Positions 28,330 through 37,026 are shown, counted from the stretch's first letter. The stretch is DNA of 64,000 nucleotides from Rhodococcus jostii RHA1 (GCF_000014565.1 NC_008268.1:2852001-2916000); one strand, 5' to 3'. Notes: generated by a model not told the origin, from the sequence alone. Program-made: numbers and translations.

Positions 28330-28781
28330 CACGGCACCACGACCGCGAGCATGTCGACGACGCAGGCCGGCTTGTCGCCGCCGTGCCGTTCGATCGTCAC
28401 CCGGGTGGCGACCTGGTAGCCCAGCTTGTTCGGCGTGACCGAGGTCAGCTCCACGCCCGCCCGGACGCGCGAGCCGACCGGCACCGGTGAGGGGAAGCGG
28501 AGCTTGTCGGCGCCGTAGTTGACGCTCATCGTGACGCCCTCGACCTTGTACACCTGCCAGGTGAGCATCGGCACCAGGCTCAGTGTGAGGAAGCCGTGGG
28601 CGACGGTCGATCCGAACGGCCCGTCGGCCGCCTTCGGCGGGTCGACGTGGATCCATTGGTGGTCGCCCGTCGCCGCCGCGAAGGCGTCGATCTGGTCCTG
28701 GTTGACCGTGTGCCACTCGGAGTGACCGAGGTGCGTGCCCGCGGCCTTCTCGAGGTCGGCGATGCCGTCGAAGACTCTCAT
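28329..28781 (-). CDS. MaoC-family (R)-hydratase
   Basis: 150 residues with the hot-dog fold hydratase-2 signature FAAATGDHQWIHVDPPKA and PFGSTVAHGFLTLSL, in which Asp and His are catalytic. It hydrates trans-2-enoyl-CoA to the (R)-3-hydroxy form. Overlaps both neighbours by four bases (ATGA), so it belongs to one translationally coupled operon. A paralogue is at 43178, and a 3' remnant at 55400. Confidence 0.93.
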   Translation of the reverse strand: MRVFDGIADLEKAAGTHLGHSEWHTVNQDQIDAFAAATGDHQWIHVDPPKAADGPFGSTVAHGFLTLSLVPMLTWQVYKVEGVTMSVNYGADKLRFPSPVPVGSRVRAGVELTSVTPNKLGYQVATRVTIERHGGDKPACVVDMLAVVVP

Positions 28782-29542
28782 GACTTCGGCCCGCCCGCGA
28801 GGTAAAGCACCTGACCGGACACGAAGCCGGCGCCCTCGCTGGCGAAGAACGAGACCGCGTGCGCGACGTCGGCGGGCTGGCCGGCGCGCCCGACCGGGAT
28901 CTCCTTGACCAAGACGGTCCTGAAGTCGTCGAACGGCACGCCTATCCGCTCCGCGGTGGCCTTGGTCATCTCGGTCTCGATGAATCCCGGCGCGATGGCG
29001 TTGGCGGTCACGCCGTACTTGCCGAGCTCGATGGCCAGTGTCTTGGTGAAGCCCTGGATCCCCGCCTTGGCTGCGGCGTAGTTGGCCTGGCCCCGGTTAC
29101 CGAGCGCGGAGGTGCTCGACAGGTTGACCACGCGACCCCAGTTCGCCTTGGTCATGTAGGCCTGCACGGCGCGGGTCATGAGGAAGGCGCCGCGCAGGTG
29201 GACGTTCATCACCGCGTCCCAGTCGGTGGTGGTCATCTTGAAGAGCAGGTTGTCGCGGAGGATGCCGGCGTTGTTGACCAGCACGGTCGGCTCGCCCAGC
29301 TCGGCGGCGACCCGCTCGACCGCGGCCTGGACCGCCTCCTCGTCGGCGACGTCGACGCCGACCGCGAGTGCCCGGCCCCCGGTCGTCTCGATCTCGGCCA
29401 CAACTGATTTACAGGCGGTCTCGTCGAGGTCGAGGACGGCAACGGCGAGGCCGTCGGCGGCGAGGCGCTGCGCGACACCGGCGCCGATGCCGCGGGCGGC
29501 TCCGGTCACGATGGCGGTCCGGGTCGTGGTGGGTGTGGTCAT
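28778..29542 (-). CDS. Short-chain dehydrogenase (FabG-like 3-oxoacyl-CoA/ACP reductase)
   Basis: 254 residues. TGAARGIGAGVAQRL cofactor motif, NNAGILRDNLLFKM, catalytic Ser and YAAAKAGIQGFTKTL, then APGFIETEMTKA. Probably interconverts a 3-hydroxyacyl-CoA and 3-oxoacyl-CoA with the neighbouring MaoC hydratase. GGAG precedes the ATG; it overlaps the HAD stop by ATGA. Confidence 0.93.
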   Translation of the reverse strand: MTTPTTTRTAIVTGAARGIGAGVAQRLAADGLAVAVLDLDETACKSVVAEIETTGGRALAVGVDVADEEAVQAAVERVAAELGEPTVLVNNAGILRDNLLFKMTTTDWDAVMNVHLRGAFLMTRAVQAYMTKANWGRVVNLSSTSALGNRGQANYAAAKAGIQGFTKTLAIELGKYGVTANAIAPGFIETEMTKATAERIGVPFDDFRTVLVKEIPVGRAGQPADVAHAVSFFASEGAGFVSGQVLYLAGGPKS

Positions 29543-30210
29543 GCGGTGACTCCTGTGCGGTGGGAATTGAGGCCTGGCACCAGTTCGGCCAGGGCGGCGC
29601 GCGTCGACGCGTGGTCGATGTGCAGCAAGGATTGGAGGCCGGCTGCCCGCGCACCGAACACGTTGGGCTCGGCGTCGTCGATGAAGAGCACCCGGTCGGC
29701 GGGTACGCCGAGTTTGTCGAGGGCCAGTTCGTAGATGGCGGCGTGGGGTTTGCGGAGTCCCACCTCGCAGGAGATCACGACCGGATCGAACAGTTCGTCG
29801 ATCCGTGCGCGCGGGTAGGTGTTGCCCCAGCTGTTGGAGAGAAGGCCGACCTCGAGACCGGCTTCGCGCAGGTCTTCGACCAGCCCGAACATTGCCGAGT
29901 CGGCCTGCATGCCCGCGAAGAGGCGGTCGAGGATCCCGTCCGGCGTGACTGCGCGCCCGTCGGTGGTCTGTAACTCGGCTGCGAGCAGAGCCTCGAAATC
30001 CGCGATCGTGAGCTCGCCGGTCTCCAGCCGGTGGACCGGCGTACCGTCTGCGGCATCACGGGACATCCAGGCGCGCAACGTGTGCGAGAACGATTCAGGC
30101 TCGATTCCGTCCGCTGCCAGCCAGCCGGCGATCGAGTGCTTTACCGGACTGGTGAGCACGCCGCCGTAGTCGAAGAGGACCGCATCGATTTCTCGCACCG
30201 GCTCACTCAC
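29539..30210 (-). CDS. HAD-family hydrolase (ACAD10/epoxide-hydrolase N-domain-like)
   Basis: 223 residues from GTG 30210, overlapping the SDR stop by 8 bp. Motif I is FDYGGVL with the nucleophile Asp but no second Asp; motif II is LLSNSWGN; motif III/IV includes GLRKPHAAIYELAL and VLFIDDAEPNVFGA. This is the soluble epoxide hydrolase N-domain/ACAD10-like group of phosphatases. With the phosphotransferase and a dehydrogenase it mirrors the domain order of ACAD10, suggesting action on phosphorylated acyl intermediates (inference). Confidence 0.88.
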   Translation of the reverse strand: MSEPVREIDAVLFDYGGVLTSPVKHSIAGWLAADGIEPESFSHTLRAWMSRDAADGTPVHRLETGELTIADFEALLAAELQTTDGRAVTPDGILDRLFAGMQADSAMFGLVEDLREAGLEVGLLSNSWGNTYPRARIDELFDPVVISCEVGLRKPHAAIYELALDKLGVPADRVLFIDDAEPNVFGARAAGLQSLLHIDHASTRAALAELVPGLNSHRTGVTA

Positions 30211-30961
30211 CCATGCTCTGGAGACTGACGCCGCCATCGACGACGACGGTTTGTCCGGTGACCCATGCGGCATCGTCGGAGAGCAGGAAGGCGACGACGC
30301 TGCCGATGTCCTCCGGTACGCCGAGCCGCTTGAGGGGGTACGCCGCGGTGACCGCGTCTTCGCGGCCCTCGTACAGCTTCGTGGCGAACCGCGTCTTCAC
30401 GACCGCCGGAGCGACCCCGTTGATCCGGATGTCCGGGCCGAGTTCGACCGCCATCAACTCGGTGAGCGAGTTCAGCATCGCCTTGCTGGCGCCGTAGAAC
30501 CCGATGCCTGGTGCCGTACGAATACTGGAGAGCGACGACACGTTGACGATCGCGCCGCCATGCTCCTTCATCCAGGCCTTGTGGACCTGCTGGACCCACG
30601 AGAGCGCGGCGATGCAGTTGACCTCGACGATCTTCCGGGCAGCCGCCAGGTCGAGGTCGACGAGCGAACCGTACACGGGGTTGATCCCAGTGTTGTTGAC
30701 CAGGAAGTCGATGCTGCCGAAGGTTTCGACCGCCTGCCGCACCGCGTCGCCCTGGTGGTCCGCGTCGTCGGCGCGGCCCGCGACGGCGAGCGCGACATCC
30801 GGACCGCCGAGGTGGGTCACGGCTTCGTCCAGGGCCTCTTTCTTGCGCGCCGTGATGACGACGCGGGCGCCGTCGGCGACCAGCCGCTCGGCGATGGCGA
30901 GCCCGATACCGCGGCTCGCTCCGGTGACGATCGCGGTCTTACCCTCGAAACGCTTGTTCAT
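30203..30961 (-). CDS. Short-chain dehydrogenase/reductase
   Basis: 252 residues from ATG 30961 with AGAGGAAC upstream. TGASRGIGLAIAERL, NNTGINPVYGSLV (note NNTG in place of NNAG), catalytic YGASKAMLNSLTEL, and C-terminal VTGQTVVVDGGVSL. Oxidoreductase acting on a hydroxyacyl-CoA or alcohol. It lies 11 bp downstream of the truncated thiolase in the same operon. Confidence 0.92.
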   Translation of the reverse strand: MNKRFEGKTAIVTGASRGIGLAIAERLVADGARVVITARKKEALDEAVTHLGGPDVALAVAGRADDADHQGDAVRQAVETFGSIDFLVNNTGINPVYGSLVDLDLAAARKIVEVNCIAALSWVQQVHKAWMKEHGGAIVNVSSLSSIRTAPGIGFYGASKAMLNSLTELMAVELGPDIRINGVAPAVVKTRFATKLYEGREDAVTAAYPLKRLGVPEDIGSVVAFLLSDDAAWVTGQTVVVDGGVSLQSMGE

Positions 30962-30972
30962 GTCAGTTCCTC

Positions 30973-31224
30973 TTACTTCAGACGTTCGATGATCGTGGCC
31001 ATGCCCAAACCGCCACCGACACACATGGACTCGACGCCGAAGCGCTTGTCGTGCCACTGCAGGGAATTAATGAGCGTGGTGGCGATGCGGGCTCCGGCCA
31101 TGCCGAACGGGTGGCCGACGGCGATTGCGCCGCCGTTGACGTTGAGCTTTTCCAGGGAGAGGCCGGTGACCGCCGTCGAGCCGATCCGGGCCAGCGGCGT
31201 GAGCCCCAGCTCCTCGACTCTCAT
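30973..31224 (-). pseudogene. Thiolase remnant with internal deletion
   Basis: 83 codons: [19 protein letters not shown] is joined directly to [20 protein letters not shown] and [18 protein letters not shown]. In the intact thiolase at 38557 these two parts are separated by about 45 residues, and the first 270 residues, including the nucleophilic Cys, are missing here. The C-terminal His and Cys motifs alone cannot support catalysis. In frame, so the operon remains translatable. Confidence 0.88.
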
Positions 31225-31237
31225 GTCGCGGCCGGGT

Positions 31238-31930
31238 TCACACGTACACGAAGCGGAAGTCTCCGATCGAGGCGTCGGCAGTTACTCCGGCGATGTGGAA
31301 GGCGGCGATGTTGTCGCGCTCGCCCTGGACGAAGCGGAGCTCGCCGCCGTCGAGCGCGATCCGGTCACCAACGGCGTCCACGCCGAGTACGGCTGCCCAT
31401 GTCTTCGCGAGCGCAGCGGGCTCGCGGGCGGTCACCGTCGCTCCGGTCACACGGCCCGGGCCGAGCTCGGCCGGTGCCGTTGCGATCCATTTCGGGCCGG
31501 CCCAGCGCCACGACTCCGGCAACTTCATCGAGTCGATCGCCACGATCGCGCCCCGCACGTCGCCGGGATGGAGATGAATGTCGGTATCGCCGTCGCGTTC
31601 CAGGTCGTAGACGGTGCGCAATCCGAGCTGGTCGATTCGCGTGCGGGCGGCGGCGATGTCGTCGACCTGGAACATGACCATGTAGGCGCCGTCACCGCCC
31701 AGCCGATCGAGATGGCGGCCGGACGCGGTCCCCTCCTCGAACGGTGAGATCACCTCGACGAACGTGTCACCGAGCGGCATGACCGCGTTGTGGACTCCGA
31801 ACTGTTCGACCTCGGGATCGTTGAACGGGTCACCGAGTGGGAGCTGAGCCCGCAGCGCCTTGACGGCAGATTCGCGGTCACGGGCAACAAGTACGGCTTG
31901 ACGGATTCGGGGCAGGGAGGAAGTGGTCAT
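31238..31930 (-). CDS. VOC-family (glyoxalase/bleomycin-resistance fold) protein
   Basis: 230 residues from ATG 31930. The sequence [40 protein letters not shown] and [20 protein letters not shown] shows a duplicated VOC fold like that of several actinobacterial glyoxalase-like proteins. Metal-dependent lyase, isomerase or dioxygenase chemistry is possible; substrate unknown. Site 7 of the shared operator lies only 10 bp upstream of the start, leaving little room for a leader. First gene of the minus-strand operon. A 5' remnant of a paralogue is at 35316. Confidence 0.85.
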   Translation of the reverse strand: MTTSSLPRIRQAVLVARDRESAVKALRAQLPLGDPFNDPEVEQFGVHNAVMPLGDTFVEVISPFEEGTASGRHLDRLGGDGAYMVMFQVDDIAAARTRIDQLGLRTVYDLERDGDTDIHLHPGDVRGAIVAIDSMKLPESWRWAGPKWIATAPAELGPGRVTGATVTAREPAALAKTWAAVLGVDAVGDRIALDGGELRFVQGERDNIAAFHIAGVTADASIGDFRFVYV

Positions 31931-31940
31931 CACCGCACTA

Positions 31941-31956
31941 TAGCAAGCGCTCTCTA
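31941..31956. promoter_or_regulatory. Operator-like inverted repeat, site 7 of 8
   Basis: TAGCAA-GCGC-TCTCTA followed by TCG, immediately upstream of the VOC gene. The left half is degenerate but the right half and flank match sites 1, 2 and 4. Confidence 0.55.
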
Positions 31957-32098
31957 TCGCCGGAAGGGGGTAGTCGGCCCCACATCCCGCGCGACGGACC
32001 GGGTCCCGACGAGGCCGAGGTCCGCGGGCTCGACCCGTCGGGATCGGCACGCCAGCGCCCGAAACCGTGAAATCCGCAGCACCGCAACCCGTCTCCGG

Positions 32099-32153
32099 CG
32101 CAAACCGACTCCTTCGCAGGAGCTTGGAGAAGCTGCGAAGGAGTCGGTTTGCG
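32099..32153. terminator. Long perfect inverted repeat
   Basis: 21-bp perfect arms at 32099-32119 and 32133-32153 (CGCAAACCGACTCCTTCGCA plus G, and its complement) with a 13-nt loop that can itself pair. It lies downstream of the COX4-like gene and upstream of the VOC operator. The most likely role is termination of the leftward COX4-like transcript. Confidence 0.7.
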
Positions 32154-32205
32154 AGGGAACGTCGCCATGCGGCCGCGAGCCGTGGGATAGACCGTAGATG
32201 CGTTG

Positions 32206-32484
32206 TCAGCCGGGGATCGCCGGAGTGGCGAACCAGAACCCGAGGATCAGACATGTCACCAGCACGATCCATCCCTCGAACGCGACCCGTACCGGCAGCG
32301 GCGCATGTCGCAGCTCCATGAAGTCCAGCATCACGAACCGGACTTTCACGGCAGCGATCAGGAAAATGCCGACGACAGCGATGGTCGGACTGAAGGCATC
32401 CTTCGACAACAGCCACGTGGAGGCGCACGTAACTGCCAGCAACAGTGCCCAGACTGCTGTCACCCGCTGACGCATCACCAACAT
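32206..32484 (-). CDS. Cytochrome c oxidase subunit IV-like membrane protein (COX4_pro type)
   Basis: 92 residues with three predicted membrane helices: VWALLLAVTCASTWLL, TIAVVGIFLIAAVKVRFVML and WIVLVTCLILGFWFA, plus the intervening DFMELRHAP. This is the small partner usually encoded next to a NorE/subunit III-like protein. ATG 32484 follows GGGGTAGAG. Its partner is only a 3' relic immediately upstream, so this gene is an orphan and probably not functional in a complex. Confidence 0.75.
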   Translation of the reverse strand: MLVMRQRVTAVWALLLAVTCASTWLLSKDAFSPTIAVVGIFLIAAVKVRFVMLDFMELRHAPLPVRVAFEGWIVLVTCLILGFWFATPAIPG

Positions 32485-32488
32485 GGCT

Positions 32489-32580
32489 CTACCCCGGCAG
32501 TAGATACAGTAAGGGGAACAGCACGATCCATAGCAGGTCCACGAGGTGCCAGTAGGCACTAAATACACAGTCGGTCTCCT
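32489..32580 (-). pseudogene. Cytochrome oxidase subunit III/NorE-like 3' remnant
   Basis: The minus strand reads ETDCVFSAYWHLVDLLWIVL then FPLLYLLPG and stop. YWHxVDLLWIxLFPLLYL is the characteristic last helix of NorE/subunit III proteins. Everything upstream is replaced by the right 141-bp repeat at 32599. Confidence 0.75.
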
Positions 32581-32598
32581 TAATGTTGACTTTCTTTC

Positions 32599-32739
32599 GG
32601 CGCCGCGCCAGCCAGGCCGGAGCGCGCGCCAGCCACTCCAACATCGACATCACAAACAGTCGTTGCAGTATCAATTGCGTGCGCACGTCGCGCCCCCGAT
32701 GCCGGTGCCATTTCAGCGGGCGGTTACGCGAGCAGCTAG
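32599..32739 (+). repeat. 141-bp dispersed repeat, right copy
   Basis: Plus-strand copy of the repeat at 2147-2287, in inverted orientation. It begins GGCGCCGCGCCAGCCAGGCC right after the NorE relic and ends at GCAGCTAG, which also supplies the stop codon of the LuxR regulator. It therefore truncates a gene on one side and abuts one on the other. Confidence 0.8.
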
Positions 32740-35093
32740 CGGGAGTCGTTGATCGATGCGAAACGCTGTGCTGCCAACCAGTTCACGATCTGCGCACGGG
32801 ACGTGAAGCCCAACTTGGTCAGGATATTTTCCACATGCCCTTCGGCGGTACGCGGAGAAATGAAGAGCCGTGAGGCGATCTCACCGTTTGTCAATCCGTC
32901 CGTCACCAGTTCGGCAACCTCACGCTGGCGCCGGGTAAGCTCGCTGGGGTCTGGCTCCGCTTCGGAGCGACCTGCGCCGGCCCGTTGCCGCTCGCGGAGG
33001 GGTTCGCCCAAGGCGAATGCCACCGCAGCGTTTCCGTCTAGGCCGTGTCCCCGCTTGAAAGCGCTGTCGAACGCGTCGTCGCCGATGGCCTTTCTTGCGG
33101 TAGCCTCGTATTGTCGGCGCCGGGCCTGGAGTTGGATTGATCCGAATAACGGCGCACCGATAGTCTGCCAGAGCGTGTCGGCGCTGCCCAGAATCACTGC
33201 TGCGCGTTTGCAATCGCCCTTCGCGACGGTGACCCACCCAAGGAAGTTTAAAGCCATCGCACGCCAAAAGATGTCGTGGATGGGCCGCCGGACTCTCAGT
33301 GCATCAAGCAGAAGTGTCTCTGCTTCCGTTAGGCGGCCACTCAGCAAGTGGAGGAAGGCGCGGACACATTTCGCATACGAGAGGAGCCAGCGTTCGCCGG
33401 CTACGTTGCACAGCCGCTCGAGTTCGTCGACCACGGCCGAGCCCTTGTCCAACTCGCCCAGCAGCAAGTACGTGATGGCCAGTGGAATGCGAAGTGAATT
33501 GGGGTAGTCCTGGGGTACGTTGACGGCGGCGTAGCGTTCCAGGGCTTCGACGAATAGCGGAATCCCGGCTGCGAGCTCGCCACTGAAGTTGCCCTGCATT
33601 GCGAGCAAGTGCGTCGCGTAGGCGCGAGCGGCATCGTCGTCGAGTTCCACGGCAAGCCGATGGGCTTCCGCGAGAAGCGCTGCTTGGGCTTCCGTATCCC
33701 CTTGGAGGGTTGTGATGTAACCGCAGGTCGCTAAGGCCCAGGCGCGCTCGTGGCTGGGCGTCTTGTCTGCCTGAAGGGCCCGTTCGATCCAGTGGCGACC
33801 CTCAGTCATGAATCCGAGAGCGAGCCACATGAACCAAGGAAGACCAGCCATGCGAAGGGCGACGCCGATCTCGCTTGGCTCCGTGAGGGAGTATTCGAGT
33901 GCGCCACGCAGGTTCGCGTGCTCGTCCTGAAGAACACTCGCCCAGTCCTCCTGTAGTGGGCCGAACCATTCGGTGGCGGCTTGCTCCACCAGCTGGAGGC
34001 ACCAGTCCCTATGGCGGCGGCGAAACACCGGTTCGGATCCGCTCTCACGTAACCGAGCCTGCCCGTACTCTCGAATGGTCTCGAGCATGCGGAAACGGAC
34101 GCGTCCCCCATGCTCCTCGCGCACGAAGATTGACTTTTCGGTCAACTCGGCAACCGTGTCGAGAATGGTCTCGGGGGGAATTTGTTCGTCCGCACAGACG
34201 GCTTCGAGGGCACTGAGTCCGAAGCCGTTTGCGAAAACTGCGGCACGCGCCCACAATTCCTGCTCGCGCACGGCACAGAGGTCGTAGCTCCAGTCGATTA
34301 GTGCCTTTAAGGTCTGGTGCCGTTTCGGTGCACTCCTGCTCCCCGAAAGAAGTAACTCGAACCTGCTGTCGAGCCGATTTGCAAGGTCCGAGACATCCAG
34401 CACGCGCAGTCGGACGGCGGCCAGCTCGATCGCGAGCGGGATGCCTTCCAGCCTGTGACAGAGGCGAATGACTGCCGCTTCATTGGCAGGACTGATGGTG
34501 AAGCCGGGCACTGCCGACGAGGCTCGGTCGGCGAACAGAGAAACTGCCGGAAAGCCGGTAGCCATGCCAGGTGTGTGCGGAGCTCTCGGGTCTGGGACTG
34601 GGAGAGGTGGGACAAGATAGATGTGCTCGCCAGTGATCCGGAGGGCTTGCCGGCTGGTAGCGAGGATCTTCAGTTCCGGTGCCATCTTGAGCAGAAGCTC
34701 AGCGAGGTCAGCGACAGCCTGCAGCAAGTGCTCACAATTGTCGATGATCAGGAGCATCTGCCGACCGCGTAGATGGTCCGCCAGGACGGTTGTGGGAGGC
34801 CTCGTGGACTGCTCCAGCAACTCGAGTGCGTTCACCACGGTGTGTGGCAACAGGGCCGCATCCTTCAAGGCTGCCAGTTCGACCAGGCAGACCCCGTCGG
34901 GGAAGGCGCGGCGGACGTCGCTTGCCACCCGCAGCGCTAGCCGCGTCTTCCCGACGCCACCTACGCCGGCGAGAGTCACCAGCCGCGCAGTCGATAGGAG
35001 TGTCCGTACCTCAGCAGCCTCCGTCCGGCGGCCGACGAAACTGGTCAGCTCCGCTGGAACACCGGACGGTCCATTCCCAGACCGTACTGCCAT
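32736..35093 (-). CDS. LuxR-family regulator with STAND ATPase domain
   Basis: 785 residues from ATG 35093 (GGAG 6 bp upstream). N-terminal PAELTSFVGRRTEAAEV leads into the ATPase with Walker A GVGGVGKTRLALRVASDV and LLIIDNCEHLL. A helical repeat middle follows, then the C-terminal helix-turn-helix LTRRQREVAELVTDGLTNGE and HVENILTKLGFTSRAQ. It resembles the PknK-like protein at 19245 minus its kinase. Upstream is a 10-bp palindrome ACCCGCGGGT (35144-35153). Target unknown; its C-terminus ends within the 141-bp repeat and may have been altered by it. Confidence 0.9.
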   Translation of the reverse strand: MAVRSGNGPSGVPAELTSFVGRRTEAAEVRTLLSTARLVTLAGVGGVGKTRLALRVASDVRRAFPDGVCLVELAALKDAALLPHTVVNALELLEQSTRPPTTVLADHLRGRQMLLIIDNCEHLLQAVADLAELLLKMAPELKILATSRQALRITGEHIYLVPPLPVPDPRAPHTPGMATGFPAVSLFADRASSAVPGFTISPANEAAVIRLCHRLEGIPLAIELAAVRLRVLDVSDLANRLDSRFELLLSGSRSAPKRHQTLKALIDWSYDLCAVREQELWARAAVFANGFGLSALEAVCADEQIPPETILDTVAELTEKSIFVREEHGGRVRFRMLETIREYGQARLRESGSEPVFRRRHRDWCLQLVEQAATEWFGPLQEDWASVLQDEHANLRGALEYSLTEPSEIGVALRMAGLPWFMWLALGFMTEGRHWIERALQADKTPSHERAWALATCGYITTLQGDTEAQAALLAEAHRLAVELDDDAARAYATHLLAMQGNFSGELAAGIPLFVEALERYAAVNVPQDYPNSLRIPLAITYLLLGELDKGSAVVDELERLCNVAGERWLLSYAKCVRAFLHLLSGRLTEAETLLLDALRVRRPIHDIFWRAMALNFLGWVTVAKGDCKRAAVILGSADTLWQTIGAPLFGSIQLQARRRQYEATARKAIGDDAFDSAFKRGHGLDGNAAVAFALGEPLRERQRAGAGRSEAEPDPSELTRRQREVAELVTDGLTNGEIASRLFISPRTAEGHVENILTKLGFTSRAQIVNWLAAQRFASINDSR

Positions 35094-35315
35094 GACACAC
35101 TCCACTCGCACAGCCTGAGCAACGACCAGGTGCCGGACACGTTACCCGCGGGTTATCGCGTCGACGACGCGGCTCACTGAAGTGGCGACCAGTCTGACGT
35201 GGCCTCTACAGTCCCCGCCATGTGCGATCAGCTCCTCTACGTGTAGCGGTGAGGGCAGGTTGCGCTTGCCGTGAAGATCCAGCGTAGGCCGTTCGACCAA
35301 AGATCACCATCGGCG
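35094..35315. promoter_or_regulatory. Upstream region of LuxR regulator
   Basis: About 220 bp with the palindrome ACCCGCGGGT at 35144-35153, about 50 bp upstream of the regulator start. No gene seen. Confidence 0.35.
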
Positions 35316-35430
35316 TCTACGGCATGACCGCGTTGTGCACGCCGAACTGGTCGACTTCAGGATCGTTGAACGGGTAGCCGGGCGGGAGGTCGACCCGAAG
35401 ATCGTTCACGGCTCCGTCGCGTTCGTGTCG
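35316..35430 (-). pseudogene. VOC-family protein remnant
   Basis: The minus strand reads DLPPGYPFNDPEVDQFGVHN followed by AVMP and a stop, closely matching [20 protein letters not shown] and AVMPLGD in the intact VOC gene at 31238. About 35 codons survive; the rest is lost. Confidence 0.8.
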
Positions 35431-35463
35431 ACGAGCACGGCTCCAGAGTGGACTGCACACTAC

Positions 35464-35763
35464 TCAGCGTGGACGAGTGTTTGTTCGCAGGTGACGCCGA
35501 CGCGGGTATACGTTCGCAAATTTAAGCGTCTCCTCGTGAGCGCAGTGGGATTCAGGAATGATTTGCCACAAACGCTCAATGAAGCGGGGCCTTGTCAGGC
35601 CGAAGTGAACGAGGATCTCTTCGTCGCTCGGGCCCCCGTATGGAGCCCACCTACTGGCGAACTCGATGAGGAACTCCGCGTCGGTGTCGCGATGCTTGCG
35701 GTCGACCTCGACCCATGCGGCATGTCGCCTCTGAAGCCATCGGCGATGCTCGTGTGAATTCAT
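35464..35763 (-). CDS. Small hypothetical protein (99 aa)
   Basis: Begins MNSHEHRRWLQRRHAAWVEV and contains EFLIEFASRWAPYGGPSDEE and ILVHFGLTRPRFIERLWQII. The central region looks like a small helix-turn-helix-type fold similar to actinobacterial DUF3263-like proteins (weak recognition). An ATG at 35799 would add 12 residues; neither has an obvious ribosome site. Confidence 0.5.
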   Translation of the reverse strand: MNSHEHRRWLQRRHAAWVEVDRKHRDTDAEFLIEFASRWAPYGGPSDEEILVHFGLTRPRFIERLWQIIPESHCAHEETLKFANVYPRRRHLRTNTRPR

Positions 35764-35898
35764 GGACGGAAACCATCTACTCGGGCCGCGGGAGGCCATT
35801 CAATTTATTTGGTCGCGCCCCCGCAAGGTGTGAAGGCAAGGGCCCCAACTAATTTCGAGCCGACGCACACGGCCGGCGCCGACGATCGGCTGGTCAAG

Positions 35899-35945
35899 AC
35901 ACCGCGGCGGACTGGCTCGGTCACGACGCCAGTCCGCCGCGGTGT
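35899..35945. terminator. Terminator hairpin downstream of MDR reductase
   Basis: 17-bp perfect arms ACACCGCGGCGGACTGG (35899-35915) and its complement (35929-35945) with a 13-nt loop, 68 bp beyond the stop of the minus-strand reductase gene at 36013. Confidence 0.75.
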
Positions 35946-36012
35946 TTCGGCGTCGCGAAGCTCGCGGTGTCAACCACCGCTCGATCATCTCGCCGATCCC
36001 GCCTGCTCGAAG

Positions 36013-37026
36013 TCAGGACGGGTCGGCCACGTGGATCATTCGCTTGCCGACATTGTTCCCGTTGAGAAGCCCGATGAGGCCTTCCGGCGCCTTCTCGAGT
36101 CCCTCGAGGGTGTCCTCGCGGACCTGCAAGGAGCCGTCGTCGAGCCACCCCTCCAGCACCTTCAGCCCCTCGTCCCACCGATCGGCAAAATCTGTCATCA
36201 CCAGGAATCCGCGCATCGTGATGCTCTTGATGATCAGCACGCCGGGGACGCCGCGCGCACCGCGCACGGGAGAGGTGGTGTCGTACTGCGAGACGACGCC
36301 GCAGCAGACGACGCGTCCGCGGTACGCCATGGACCCGAGAACGGTGTCGAGCGTCGTGCCGCCGACGTTGTCGAAGAAGACGTCGATGCCGTCGGGACAT
36401 GCTTCGCGCAGTGATTTCCGGAACGATTCGTCACGGTAGCTCACCGCCGCGTCGAATCCGAGCTCGGAGGTGAGCCACTTCTGCTTCTCGGGGCTCCCGC
36501 AGATGCCGACCACACGACACCCCTGCTTCTTCGCGATTTGACCGACGAGGGTGCCCGTTGCGCCGGCCGCCCCGGAGACCACGACGGTCTCCCCCGGCTT
36601 GGCCTCGCCGATGTCGAGCAGGCCGAAGTAGGCGGTCAGGCCGGTGATTCCCAAGACGCTGAGGTAGTTGGACAGCGGCCGGTTCGGAACGATCCGACGC
36701 AGAGTGTTCGGCTCGGCGATGACGTAGTCCTGCCATGCAAGATCACCGGCAACGATGTCGCCGACCGCGAAATCGTCGCAGCGACTCTCCACCACCTGGG
36801 CGAGCGAAAACCCGGGCATGGCATCGCCGACCTGGATCGCCGCACGATAGGTTGCCGCCTGGAACCACGCTCGTTGCGCCGCGTCCATGGAGATCCACAG
36901 CACCCGACACAACACCTGCCCGTCGCCCGCCTCGGGCCGGTCCGCGGTCTCGAACGAGAAGTGGGAGGTCTCCAGATGTTCTCTGGGCATGCCCGCGACG
37001 CGCCACGTCCGGTTCAACACACTCAT
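36013..37026 (-). CDS. Zinc-independent MDR oxidoreductase (NADPH-dependent enone reductase type)
   Basis: 337 residues. The motifs AGDLAWQDYVIAEPNTLRRI, YLSVLGITGLTAYFGLLDIG and VVVSGAAGATGTLVGQIAKK place it in the leukotriene B4 dehydrogenase/curcumin reductase branch, which lacks the zinc ligands and reduces activated C=C bonds with NADPH. It overlaps the NTF2-like gene stop by ATGA and ends before a strong hairpin, so the two form a two-gene transcript. Confidence 0.9.
   Translation of the reverse strand: MSVLNRTWRVAGMPREHLETSHFSFETADRPEAGDGQVLCRVLWISMDAAQRAWFQAATYRAAIQVGDAMPGFSLAQVVESRCDDFAVGDIVAGDLAWQDYVIAEPNTLRRIVPNRPLSNYLSVLGITGLTAYFGLLDIGEAKPGETVVVSGAAGATGTLVGQIAKKQGCRVVGICGSPEKQKWLTSELGFDAAVSYRDESFRKSLREACPDGIDVFFDNVGGTTLDTVLGSMAYRGRVVCCGVVSQYDTTSPVRGARGVPGVLIIKSITMRGFLVMTDFADRWDEGLKVLEGWLDDGSLQVREDTLEGLEKAPEGLIGLLNGNNVGKRMIHVADPS

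Noticed and set aside
31238..32428. 396-codon version of the VOC protein
   Set aside because: The N-terminal extension crosses the operator and the long terminator hairpin and has no homology; the ATG at 31930 fits the family.
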